Of a stretch of 32,981 bases of DNA, positions 16,075 to 24,037 are shown piece after piece. The stretch comes from Betaproteobacteria bacterium (lineage in GTDB: Bacteria > Pseudomonadota > Gammaproteobacteria > Burkholderiales > SG8-41). Both the position numbers and the translations under genes were made by a program. Each line of letters opens with the position of its first letter. Positions within the stretch are counted from its first letter, which is position 1. The notes below the pieces were generated by a model. It saw only the letters and a program-made list of their open reading frames with translations, was not told the origin of the DNA and searched no databases. The DNA lies in contig JACQOJ010000126.1 of the NCBI GenBank assembly GCA_016202605.1, forward strand, positions 1 to 32,981, read 5' to 3'.

Positions 16075-16992
16075 ATGACGACGTTTCAGCCCGGTTTGGT
16101 CCACACTCCGGTGACGCCCTTCACGCGCGATCACCGCATCGACTTCGACACGTTCGCGAAGGTGATCGAATTTCACCTGCGCAACGGCGCCGACGCCCTG
16201 GCGCTGCCCATGCCCGAAGGCGAGGACATCAGCCTGACCGACGAGGAACAGCGCGGGTATCTCGAGTTTGCGATCGCGCAGGTGAACGGACGCGTTCCGG
16301 TCATCGCGCACGTAAGCGATGCCGGTACCGGCATTGCGGTGGCGCGCGCGCGTCATGCCGAAGCGGCCGGTGCCGCCGCCATCGTGTCCCACCCGCCTTA
16401 CTTCTGGCATCCCAAGCCGGCGATGGTCGCCGAACACCTGGTGCAGATCGGCTCGGCGGTAGGCCTCCCGTTCTTCGTCTACAACCCGCCGATAGAGTCC
16501 GTTGGAACGCACATGACCACGGAACTCACGCTTCAGCTCATCGAGCGCCTGCAGAATTTCTGCGGCGTGGTGGATGCGAGCATGGACTGGGTGTTCATGA
16601 TCGAGGCGATCTCCAACGGGCGGCAACTGCGTCCCGGATTTCAGTTGCTTGCCGCGACCGATTACATGGTTTCCGCAAAGGTGATGGGGGGCTCGGGGGC
16701 GTTTTCGGGTGTTGCCGCAATCGCGCCGAAACTGGTGCACCGGGTCTATGATTCGTGCAGCAAGGAGCAGTACGCGGCGGCGCGCAAAGGCCAGGAAGAC
16801 CTCGGGGCGCTGCACCACCTCTTGAAAGAGCCGCGGCTGGAAACCGGCCTCAAGGCGGCGCTGCGTTTCATGGGGCGCGACTGTGGAGACCCCCGTCCTC
16901 CGGCCCGCGCGCTCGGCGAAGCGGAGCGCGGAGAACTCACGGAGGCGCTGGGCGCGTGCGCATTTCTTGAGGCTGAACCGAAAGGCTGGTAG
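16075..16992 (+). CDS. DapA-family protein lacking the Schiff-base lysine
   Basis: A 305-residue paralogue of the gene before it, with the same length and fold landmarks (HTPVTPFTRDHRIDFD, FFVYNPPIESVG). At the Schiff-base position the sequence is CGVVDAS: Val166 replaces the catalytic lysine that its neighbour has in GMKDAS. It therefore cannot use the normal class I mechanism. It may be a pseudoenzyme, a partner subunit of the upstream aldolase, or a lyase with another mechanism. The start at ATG 16075 was preferred over a TTG 27 bases upstream, because it gives the family N-terminus. Bug copy 4 follows after 61 bases. Confidence 0.88.
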   Translation: MTTFQPGLVHTPVTPFTRDHRIDFDTFAKVIEFHLRNGADALALPMPEGEDISLTDEEQRGYLEFAIAQVNGRVPVIAHVSDAGTGIAVARARHAEAAGAAAIVSHPPYFWHPKPAMVAEHLVQIGSAVGLPFFVYNPPIESVGTHMTTELTLQLIERLQNFCGVVDASMDWVFMIEAISNGRQLRPGFQLLAATDYMVSAKVMGGSGAFSGVAAIAPKLVHRVYDSCSKEQYAAARKGQEDLGALHHLLKEPRLETGLKAALRFMGRDCGDPRPPARALGEAERGELTEALGACAFLEAEPKGW

Positions 16993-17053
16993 GACCCGAT
17001 AAGCACGCGATGCGAGCATCGCGATCCGCTGGCCATAATAAGAGGAGGAAGCG

Positions 17054-18061
17054 ATGACAGTGAAGACCCCGCGCATTGGCATAATGCTGCCGCTTCGGGG
17101 AACGTTCCGCATGCTTGGAGTGGCCGCCCTGTGCCTCCTTGCCACTGGAGCGCTTGCCGCCGGCTATCCGGATCGTCCCGTGCGGCTCGTCGTGCCGTCG
17201 CCGCCGGGCGGCGGCACGGATACCACGACACGCATGATCGCGCCGAAATTGAGCGAGATCCTGGGCCAGCAACTGGTCATCGACAACCGCGGCGGGGCGG
17301 CGGGCAATATCGGCGCCGAGATCGTGGCGCGCGCGGCACCCGATGGCTATACGCTGCTTGCCTGCATCGCCTCGCATACCAGCAACCCGGCGGTGATGAA
17401 AAAAGTCGGCTACGACCTGGAGCGCGACTTTGCGCCCATTTCCCTGATGGTGAAGGTCCCCAATATCCTGATCTCGCATCCCTCGCTGCCGGCGAAGAAC
17501 ATCAAGGAATTGATCGCGTTTGCCAGGGCGCGGCCCGGGCAACTGCAGTTCGCCTCGGCGGGCCTGGGCAGCGCTCCCCATTTGATGATGGAACTCTTTG
17601 CGAGCATGGCGGGATTGAAGATGATCCACGTGCCGTACAAGGGCGCGGGGCCCGCGCTCACCGACGTCATCGCCGGTCACGTGCCGATTTTTGCCGGCAA
17701 CATCCTGAGCACGCTGCCGCACGTCAAGGCGGGACGTGTACGCGCATACGGCGTGACCAGTGCCAGGCGCTCGACGGCTGCGCCGGAAATTCCCGCGATC
17801 GCCGAAGGCGGATTGACGGGTTACGAGGCGGTCACGTGGTTCGGGCTGCTCGTTCCCGCCGGCACGCCGCGCGAGATCGTCATGCGGTTGCACGGCGCTG
17901 TGGTGGGTGCACTGGAAGACCCGGCCGTGAAGCAGCGCTTCATCAACGACGGCGCGGAACCGAAACCGAGCAGTTCCCCCGAAGAGTTCCGCGAGTTCAT
18001 GCGCGCCGAAACCAAAAAGTGGGCGAAGGTGATCAGGGACTCCGGCATGAAGCGCGAGTGA
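17054..18061 (+). CDS. Bug/TctC-family periplasmic substrate-binding protein (copy 4)
   Basis: A 335-residue tripartite tricarboxylate transporter receptor. It has a long signal peptide of about 35 residues, with the hydrophobic core MLGVAALCLLATGALA cleaved before GYPDRPVRLVVPSPPGGGTD. IDNRGGAAGN, HPSLPAKNIKELIAFAR and HVPYKGAGPALTD are family-typical. GAGGAGGAAG precedes the ATG. It is the last gene of the unit started by the LysR-type promoter at 14932, downstream of two DapA-family genes, which suggests that it captures their substrate or a precursor. Confidence 0.95.
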   Translation: MTVKTPRIGIMLPLRGTFRMLGVAALCLLATGALAAGYPDRPVRLVVPSPPGGGTDTTTRMIAPKLSEILGQQLVIDNRGGAAGNIGAEIVARAAPDGYTLLACIASHTSNPAVMKKVGYDLERDFAPISLMVKVPNILISHPSLPAKNIKELIAFARARPGQLQFASAGLGSAPHLMMELFASMAGLKMIHVPYKGAGPALTDVIAGHVPIFAGNILSTLPHVKAGRVRAYGVTSARRSTAAPEIPAIAEGGLTGYEAVTWFGLLVPAGTPREIVMRLHGAVVGALEDPAVKQRFINDGAEPKPSSSPEEFREFMRAETKKWAKVIRDSGMKRE

Positions 18062-18115
18062 TGCGGCAAGCCTGCCGGCGACGATCCATCCGCACAGGGC
18101 GCGCGGAGTCGCCGT

Positions 18116-18515
18116 TTATTCGTGGCAATTGATGCCGTCGTGCTGCGCCGCAAAGTGCGGGACGTGACGTGCACACGCCGCCGGCATCAACGTGAGTATG
18201 GAGTGGAACGCGATCGGCAGGTGGACGATGCGCAGATTCCCGATGCCCGCGATCAACTGCTCCTCCTGCTCGCGGCCGGTGATGGGGACCTGAAGTGGGA
18301 TAGAGACCCAGCACCGGCGATTCACCGAGCCCGCGCGGGTCGGGCCGCAGCACTTTGTAGAAACGCGACAGGTACGGCACCCAGCCGTACCAGAAGCGCG
18401 ATGAGCGCCCGAAGCCATGCTGCAGAAGAATCGTCCCCGCGTTGCTCCAGGGATCGGTGAAGTCATCGATCCGGTAATGCAGCGTGGGCTTTCCTGTTCT
18501 CCTGATGAAGGGCAT
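18116..18515 (-). pseudogene. Decayed alpha/beta hydrolase (internal deletion and frameshift)
   Basis: From 18515 the minus strand encodes a good alpha/beta hydrolase N-terminus: TILLQHGFGRSSRFWYGWVPYL with the oxyanion HGFG, then VLRPDPRGLGESP. Near 18290 the frame shifts and most of the middle of the protein is missing, including the nucleophile elbow. In the next frame a family-like C-terminus resumes (VPITGREQEEQLIAGIGNLRIVHL, then AFHS with the histidine) and stops at 18116. About 125 residues remain of an expected 270. It is convergent with Bug copy 4 and divergent from selenoprotein 2. Confidence 0.6.
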
Positions 18516-18706
18516 GGCGCGTGTCCGGGGCGTGGTCGCATGACACCAACTGCGTGTCGGGAGATTCTAACCGGCGGCGCGCGACGCGTCGCGGTTTCAT
18601 TCCGCTCTGTTCATATGTTGGATCGCGCTGGCCGCTGCGTGGGTGCTAGGCGCGGCGGGCGTCGTGCGCTATCCTTGACCCTCCATCGAATCAAGGGCGA
18701 GTTCAC

Positions 18707-20461
18707 ATGGCGAACTCCAGGAAAGAGCAATACGCGGCGTTGTGGCCGCGCAGCCCGCGCCAGGTCGAGTTGAAGCCGCTCTCCAGGCGGCTCGATACGC
18801 TCGCAGGCAAGACCGTCGCGCAGCTCTGGGATTATGTATTTCGCGGCGACGAAGTGTTCGAACTGCTCGAGGAGGGGCTCAAGGCGCGTTTTCCCGGCAT
18901 TCGCTTCGTGAGCTGGCGCGAGTTCGGCAGCACGCACGGCGGCGAAGAGCACGAGGTGGTGGCTTCGTTGCCGCGGCGCTTCAGGGAACTGGGGGTCGAT
19001 GCCGTCGTCTCGGGCATGGGCTGCTGAGGAAGCTGCACGCCCGCCGTGTTGCGGGCGAGTGCGGCAAGCGAGAGCGCAGGGGTGGCGTCCTCGACGCTCG
19101 TGTGCGAAGGGTTTCTCGGACTTGCTGCCGCGTCTTCCGTCGGGCTCGGGATGCCGAACCTGCCGGTCGCGCTGGTGCCCGGGCACACCGGCGTGCAAAG
19201 CAAGGAAGTACTCCGGCGCAACATCCTCGAAGTGACGCTCGATCGCGTGGTGGACAATCTGCTTGCCGCTCCCCAGGCAGCGGCCGCCGACACCGAGCCC
19301 GGTGCGCGCGATGTGGTGTTCAGGGGCGGCTTCGAGGAGGTCAATGAATTTTTTTACGACAACGAGCTGTCCGACGGGCTGCCGATCGTGCCGCCCACCC
19401 GGGAAAAAGTCGAGGAGTTCCTGCGGTTCACCGACCGCGGTGCGGATGAGGTCCTCGGAATCCTGCTTCCCGACAGCCGCGCCGCCACGATCTGGAGCAT
19501 CGCGGTGAACGGCGTGATGGCGGGCTGCAGACCGGAATACATGCCGGTGCTCGTCGCGCTGATCGAGGCCATGGCGGATCCGTATTACGGCGTCGAGCAC
19601 AGCGGCAACACGCCGGGCGGGGAAACGCTCATTCTGCTCAATGGGCCGGTCATCAAGGAGCTTGGCTTCAATTACACGCAAGGCGTCATGCGCGACGGAT
19701 TCCGGCCCAACACGTCGATCGGCCGGTTCTGGCGACTTTATCTGCGCAACGTCGCCGGATTCCTGCCGCACAAGAACGACAAGGCGACTTTTGGAAACAC
19801 CTGGCGCGTGGTCGTCGCGGAAAACGAAGACGTCCTGAAGAAGATCGGGTGGGAGCCTAACTGCGTGGACATGGGATACCCGGCGGGCGCAAACACGGTC
19901 ACGATCGCGCGCTACACCGGCGGCAATCACATCTCGTCCGTATCCGGCAGCACGCCGGAGCAGATGCTGCCCTATCTCGCCGACGGCATGGTCAAGCAGT
20001 ACTCGTGGCAGATCATGTTCACCGTCGGCCAGGGCATGGGCACCTTGCGGCCGCTGGTCCTGCTGTCGCCGATACTTGCCGAGACCATGGCTGCCGGGGG
20101 CTGGTCGAGGAACGAGCTCAAGCGCCAGCTCTTCGAGCACGCGCGCATGCCGGCGTGGCAGTTCGAGCGCTATCTCCGTGACTGGACGATGAAGCCCACG
20201 TGGGATCTCGGGCAGGAGGTGAAGCTCGGGCGCATCCCGAAGGTCTTCCACGAGTCGGACGATCCCGACCGCATGGTGCCGCTGGTGTGGGAACCCGATG
20301 ATTACATGATCGCGGTGACCGGCGACCTGATGCGCAACAGCGCCTACATCTTCGCCCACAACGGCGTGCTGGGTTATCCGGTCGGCAGGGAGATCAGGCT
20401 GCCGAAAAACTGGAAGACGCTCATCACCGGCGTGAAGGGCAGGCATGGCGCAGCGTCGTAG
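18707..20461 (+). CDS. UGSC-family selenoprotein 2 (in-frame TGA at 19025-19027 read as selenocysteine)
   Basis: A 584-residue paralogue of the protein at 8532-10271. TGA 19025-19027 encodes Sec107 in GMGC-U-GSC-TPAV. The two proteins are closely similar along their whole length, for example SWREFGSTHGGEE, LGMPNLPVALVPGH, SDGLPIVPPTRE, MAGCRPEYMP and FLPHKNDKATFGNTWRVV. The same SECIS-like hairpin follows the TGA. The ATG at 18707 is preceded by AAGGGCGAG. Its 3' end overlaps by 17 bases the start of a thioredoxin reductase-like gene, so the pair is translationally linked. This suggests the Sec/Cys centre is reduced by that flavoprotein, as GrdB-type selenoproteins depend on a thioredoxin system (analogy, not proof). 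The substrate is unknown. A gene caller would end the protein at residue 106 and restart it at GTG 19046. Confidence 0.88.
19025..19065 (+). promoter_or_regulatory. SECIS-like element of selenoprotein 2
   Basis: Ten bases after the TGA, CGCCCGC (19038-19044) pairs with GCGGGCG (19051-19057) around loop CGTGTT. A lower stem, GCTGCA (19032-19037) with TGCGGC (19060-19065, one G-T wobble), extends it past a 2-base AG bulge to 13 bp. Stem and loop are identical to those of selenoprotein 1. Confidence 0.75.
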
Positions 20462-21374
20462 GCGCGACATCTGGGACCTGGTGGTGGTCGGCGGCGGCAT
20501 CGCCGGGCTCACCGCGGCGTGGCACGCGGCCCGGCGCGGGCTCGCGGCGGCGCTGTTCGAAGCGCAGCCGGGATGCGGCGGACAGGTGGCCACCGTCAAC
20601 GTCCTGGACGACTGGCCCGCCGCCGGTCCGGCGTCGGGTGTCGAACTTGCCGCCGCGCTGGTCGCGAAGTTGCACGCCGAGGCGGTGGAGTTGTTCCACG
20701 AACCGGTGACGCACGTGATGCATGGCAACGGCGTGCTGCTGGTGGAAGCGCAGCACCGCACCCTGCGCGCGCGGCGGATCGTCGCGGCGTCGGGCGCGCG
20801 GCTGCGCGCGCTCGGCGTGCCGGGGGAAGATGCGCTGCGCGGCAGGGGCGTGTCGCAATGCGCTCACTGTGACGGGCATTTCTTCCGCGGCCGGGATGTG
20901 ATCGTGGTGGGCGGCGGCGATGCGGCGCTGCAGGAGGCGCTGGTATTGTCGGAGCTGTGCCGCTCGGTGAGTATCGTCGCGCGCGCGCGGCTGCGCGCGC
21001 GGCGCGGCTTCGTCGAACGCGCGGTCGGCAAGACCAACGTGCGGTTTATCTGGGATTCGGTAGTTGAAGCCGTGCTCGGCAGCGGCGCGGTGACGGGCGT
21101 GCGCCTGCGCAACGTCGGGGACGGAACGTCCACCGAGATTGCGTGTTCCGGCGTATTTCCCTTCGTCGGCGTGGAACCCGCTTCGGCGTTTCTCCCGCAG
21201 GCGATGAGGCGCGACGGGGCGGGACGCGTGATGACCGACGAGCGCTGCCGCACCAGCGAACCCGCGGTATTCGCCATCGGCGCGCTGCGCTCGGGCTATG
21301 CCGGCGATCTCGTGAGCGCGGTGGGCGAAGCGGCGCTTGCGGTTGCCGGCATAGCCGATGATCTGGAGAACTGA
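20445..21374 (+). CDS. Thioredoxin reductase-like FAD/NAD(P)H oxidoreductase
   Basis: A 309-residue low-molecular-weight thioredoxin reductase-type flavoprotein. The FAD site is VVVGGGIAGLTAAWHAA at about 13-29 and the NAD(P)H site VVGGGDAALQEAL at 154-166. The redox-active pair is Cys139 and Cys142 in SQCAHCDGHFF; most thioredoxin reductases have CATC or CAVC here. The C-terminal FAD segment reads VFAIGALRSGYAGDLVSAVGEAALA, where classical enzymes have a GD motif, so the flavin contact is altered (GA). The ATG lies 17 bases inside the end of selenoprotein 2, implying coupled translation. Its likely job is to pass electrons from NAD(P)H, directly or through thioredoxin, to the UGSC centre. 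A house-keeping TrxB role is less likely given the context. Confidence 0.9.
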   Translation: MAQRRRRDIWDLVVVGGGIAGLTAAWHAARRGLAAALFEAQPGCGGQVATVNVLDDWPAAGPASGVELAAALVAKLHAEAVELFHEPVTHVMHGNGVLLVEAQHRTLRARRIVAASGARLRALGVPGEDALRGRGVSQCAHCDGHFFRGRDVIVVGGGDAALQEALVLSELCRSVSIVARARLRARRGFVERAVGKTNVRFIWDSVVEAVLGSGAVTGVRLRNVGDGTSTEIACSGVFPFVGVEPASAFLPQAMRRDGAGRVMTDERCRTSEPAVFAIGALRSGYAGDLVSAVGEAALAVAGIADDLEN

Positions 21375-21429
21375 CGGGATCTTCCCGCGCGGCACGGTGG
21401 CAAGAGAACAATTTTCGAGGAGAGCGAGC

Positions 21430-22407
21430 TTGAAGCGTTACCGAATCGGCGTAATTGCAGCGATTACCCTGACTCTTGTTGCGGCATTACCGGCATGGGC
21501 GCAGTCATATCCCGGCCGCGTGGTCCGGTTCGTCGTGCCGCTGAGCGCCGGTGGCGCCGGCGACATCGTCGCTCGCACGGTTGCTGCGAAATTCTCGGAG
21601 ATGTGGGGCCAGCAGGTGGTGATCGATAATCGTCCCGGCGCGAATACCATCATCGGAACCGAATTTGCGGCCCGGGCCAAGCCTGACGGCTACACATGGC
21701 TGCTGGGCGTGCAGGGCAGTCTTGCGATCAATCCCGCGTTTTATTCGAAGCTTCCGTACGATGCGGTGAGCGATTTCGATCCGGTCACTCAGCTCACCCG
21801 CTACGGCTACGTGCTCGTGGTGCATCCGTCCTTGCCCGTGAAAAGCGTGCGCGAACTGATCGTGCTCGCGAAGGATCGCCCCGGGGCTCTGGCGTACGGC
21901 ACCTCAGGCACGGGCGGTTCCAATCATCTCGCCGGCGAGTCGTTCCGCCTGGCGGTGGGTATCGACATGACGCCGGTCGCGTACAAGGGCAGCGCACCGG
22001 CGCTGACCGCGCTGTTGTCCGGCGAGACATCGCTGATGTTCGACACGCTCATCACGTCCATCCCGCAGCTCAAGGCACGGCGCATCCGCGCGCTCGCCGT
22101 GACCCTCGCCCAACGGTCGAGCTCGCTTCCCGAGGTACCGACCATCGCAGAGTCCGGCGTGCCGGGATACCGGTTCGAGGCGTGGCAATCGATCGTCGTT
22201 CCGGCTGGCACCAGCAGGGGAATCATCGGGAAGATCTACTCCGATGCGCTCAAGGTTCTGGCACTGTCCGATGTGCGCCGCAAGCTGGTCGACGAGGGCG
22301 CGAATGAACTCGTCGGATCGAAGCCGCAGGAGTTCGCGAAGCGCATCCGTGCCGACATCGAACGCTATCGCAGGTTGATTCGAGATGCCCGCATCGAGAC
22401 GCGGTAA
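21430..22407 (+). CDS. Bug/TctC-family periplasmic substrate-binding protein (copy 5)
   Basis: A 325-residue tripartite tricarboxylate transporter receptor. The start was set at TTG 21430: GAGGAGAG lies 5 bases before it and the signal peptide MKRYRIGVIAAITLTLVAAL begins there, cleaved after Ala-Trp-Ala before QSYPGRVVRFVVP. An upstream ATG at 21358 overlaps the reductase gene and would add a non-family leader. IDNRPGANTIIG, HPSLPVKSVRELIVLAK and PVAYKGSAPAL are family-typical. It follows the thioredoxin reductase-like gene by 55 bases, so it probably belongs to the selenoprotein 2 unit and may import its substrate. Confidence 0.94.
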   Translation: MKRYRIGVIAAITLTLVAALPAWAQSYPGRVVRFVVPLSAGGAGDIVARTVAAKFSEMWGQQVVIDNRPGANTIIGTEFAARAKPDGYTWLLGVQGSLAINPAFYSKLPYDAVSDFDPVTQLTRYGYVLVVHPSLPVKSVRELIVLAKDRPGALAYGTSGTGGSNHLAGESFRLAVGIDMTPVAYKGSAPALTALLSGETSLMFDTLITSIPQLKARRIRALAVTLAQRSSSLPEVPTIAESGVPGYRFEAWQSIVVPAGTSRGIIGKIYSDALKVLALSDVRRKLVDEGANELVGSKPQEFAKRIRADIERYRRLIRDARIETR

Positions 22408-22437
22408 CCGCGGCTCCTTTTGCCCCATCGCCTGCAC

Positions 22438-22938
22438 ATGATCACGAGCAGCACCGCCCGCATGCTGTCACGCTACAAGGCGTGGGCGAACAAGCGCATC
22501 TTCGACGCGGTCGCGGCGCTGCCGGAAGGCGAGGCGACGAGGGAGCGGCCGACCCTGTTCAAGAACATGGTCAACACGCTCAATCACCTCTACACGGTCG
22601 ATCTCATCTGGCAGTCGCATATCGAGTGCCGCAACCACGGTATTACGGCGCTCAATACGGTGGCGCACCCGGAATTCGGTAACCTGTGGCGGGCGCAGCG
22701 CGAGATGGACGCATGGTATGTCGCTTGGACCGATGCGCTCCCGGATGCGGCGCTGGAGGAAAAGGTGAGCTTCACGCTCATCGGCGGCAACCGTGGCGTA
22801 ATGACGCGCGGCGAGATCCTGCTCCATGTCGTCAACCACACAAGCTACCACCGCGGATTTGTCGCCGATTTGTTCTACCAGATACCCGCTCGACCGCCGC
22901 TCACCGATCTGCCGGTCTTTCTCAGGGAAACGCAATGA
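22438..22938 (+). CDS. DinB/YfiT-family putative metal-dependent enzyme
   Basis: A 166-residue four-helix-bundle protein of the DinB superfamily. Members bind a divalent metal through three histidines; several are thiol-dependent transferases or hydrolases. The triad is visible as His50 (NTLNHLYTVD), His134 and His138 (HVVNHTSYHRGF). The start MITSSTARMLSRYKAWAN was preferred over a TTG 18 bases upstream. It lies 30 bases after Bug copy 5 and 87 bases before Bug copy 6, inside what appears to be one transcription unit. A thiol-related role would fit the selenoprotein neighbourhood, but this is only a suggestion. Confidence 0.88.
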   Translation: MITSSTARMLSRYKAWANKRIFDAVAALPEGEATRERPTLFKNMVNTLNHLYTVDLIWQSHIECRNHGITALNTVAHPEFGNLWRAQREMDAWYVAWTDALPDAALEEKVSFTLIGGNRGVMTRGEILLHVVNHTSYHRGFVADLFYQIPARPPLTDLPVFLRETQ

Positions 22939-23025
22939 AGAGGGGCTCGATCCGCAAGCGACACACCGTGTCAGCAAGATGATCGGGCTCGCGCGGGACA
23001 CAATGTACGAGGCCGAGGAGGACCG

Positions 23026-24003
23026 ATGAAGATTTCAGCCCTGCTGTTTTTCGTGGCACTTCTTGCGGGCACGGCGTTCCTGCCCGCCACGGGCGACGCG
23101 CAGACGTATCCCGAGAAACCGGTACGCGTGGTCGTGCCGTTCCCGGCGGGCGGTGCCGCCGACATCGTGGCGCGCCACGTCGCCCAGAAGCTCGGCGAGG
23201 CGTTCGGCGCCCAGCTCATCGTGGACAACCGCGCCGGCGCCGGCGGTGCGATCGGAGCGGAGCACGTCATGCGCGCTGCGGCGGACGGATACACGCTGCT
23301 TTTCGCGTCCTCCAGCGTGCTTTCGATCAACCCGCATCTCAGCGCCAAGTCATCCTACGATCCGTTGCGCAGCTTCACGCCGGTGATCCTGGTGGGCCAC
23401 GCGCCGAACGTGCTCGTCGTTCATCCGTCCGTGCCCGCGAAATCGGTCAGGGAACTCATTGCGCTCGCCAAGAAACAGCCGGATGCCCTCGCTTTCGCGT
23501 CCAACGGCGCCGGCACGCTGAGCCATCTTACGGGAGAGCTGTTCATGCAGCGCGCAGGGATCAGGATGCTGCACGTCCCGTACAAGGGAGCTGCGCCCGC
23601 GGTGATCGACACGATTGCGGGCAACGTATCCGTGCTGTTCGCCGCCTATCCCAGTGTCTCGGCGCAGGAGCGGGCAGGGAAACTGAAGGCGCTCGCCGTT
23701 ACCAGCGCGAAGCGCGTCGCGATCGCTCCCCAGCTTCCCACCGTGGCCGAGGCCGCGTTACCCGGCTTCGAATCGAGCCAATGGTGGGGTCTCTACGGCC
23801 CGGCGGGGATGCCGGCCGGTATCGTCACGCGTCTTAACACGGAACTCAACAAAATTTTCCGCACGCCGGAAATCAGGCAACGCCTCGCTGCGGACGGCGC
23901 GGAGCCGGCCGGCGGCACGCCGGCCGGACTTGCGGCGTACCATCGGGCCGATTACGACAAATGGGGCAAAGTGATCGGTGCGGCGGGCCTCAGGCGCAAC
24001 TGA
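23026..24003 (+). CDS. Bug/TctC-family periplasmic substrate-binding protein (copy 6)
   Basis: A 325-residue tripartite tricarboxylate transporter receptor. Residues 1-25 form a signal peptide (ISALLFFVALLAGTAFL), cleaved before QTYPEKPVRVVVPFPAGGAAD. VDNRAGAGGAIG, HPSVPAKSVRELIALAK and HVPYKGAAPAVID match the family. GAGGAGGACC precedes the ATG. The enolase-superfamily gene starts 34 bases after its stop. This repeats the pairing of a Bug receptor with an enolase-superfamily enzyme seen at 5953-8273, though here the two are co-directional rather than divergent. Confidence 0.95.
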   Translation: MKISALLFFVALLAGTAFLPATGDAQTYPEKPVRVVVPFPAGGAADIVARHVAQKLGEAFGAQLIVDNRAGAGGAIGAEHVMRAAADGYTLLFASSSVLSINPHLSAKSSYDPLRSFTPVILVGHAPNVLVVHPSVPAKSVRELIALAKKQPDALAFASNGAGTLSHLTGELFMQRAGIRMLHVPYKGAAPAVIDTIAGNVSVLFAAYPSVSAQERAGKLKALAVTSAKRVAIAPQLPTVAEAALPGFESSQWWGLYGPAGMPAGIVTRLNTELNKIFRTPEIRQRLAADGAEPAGGTPAGLAAYHRADYDKWGKVIGAAGLRRN

Positions 24004-24037
24004 CGCGCATAATCAGCGGGGTTCACGGAAACATCCC

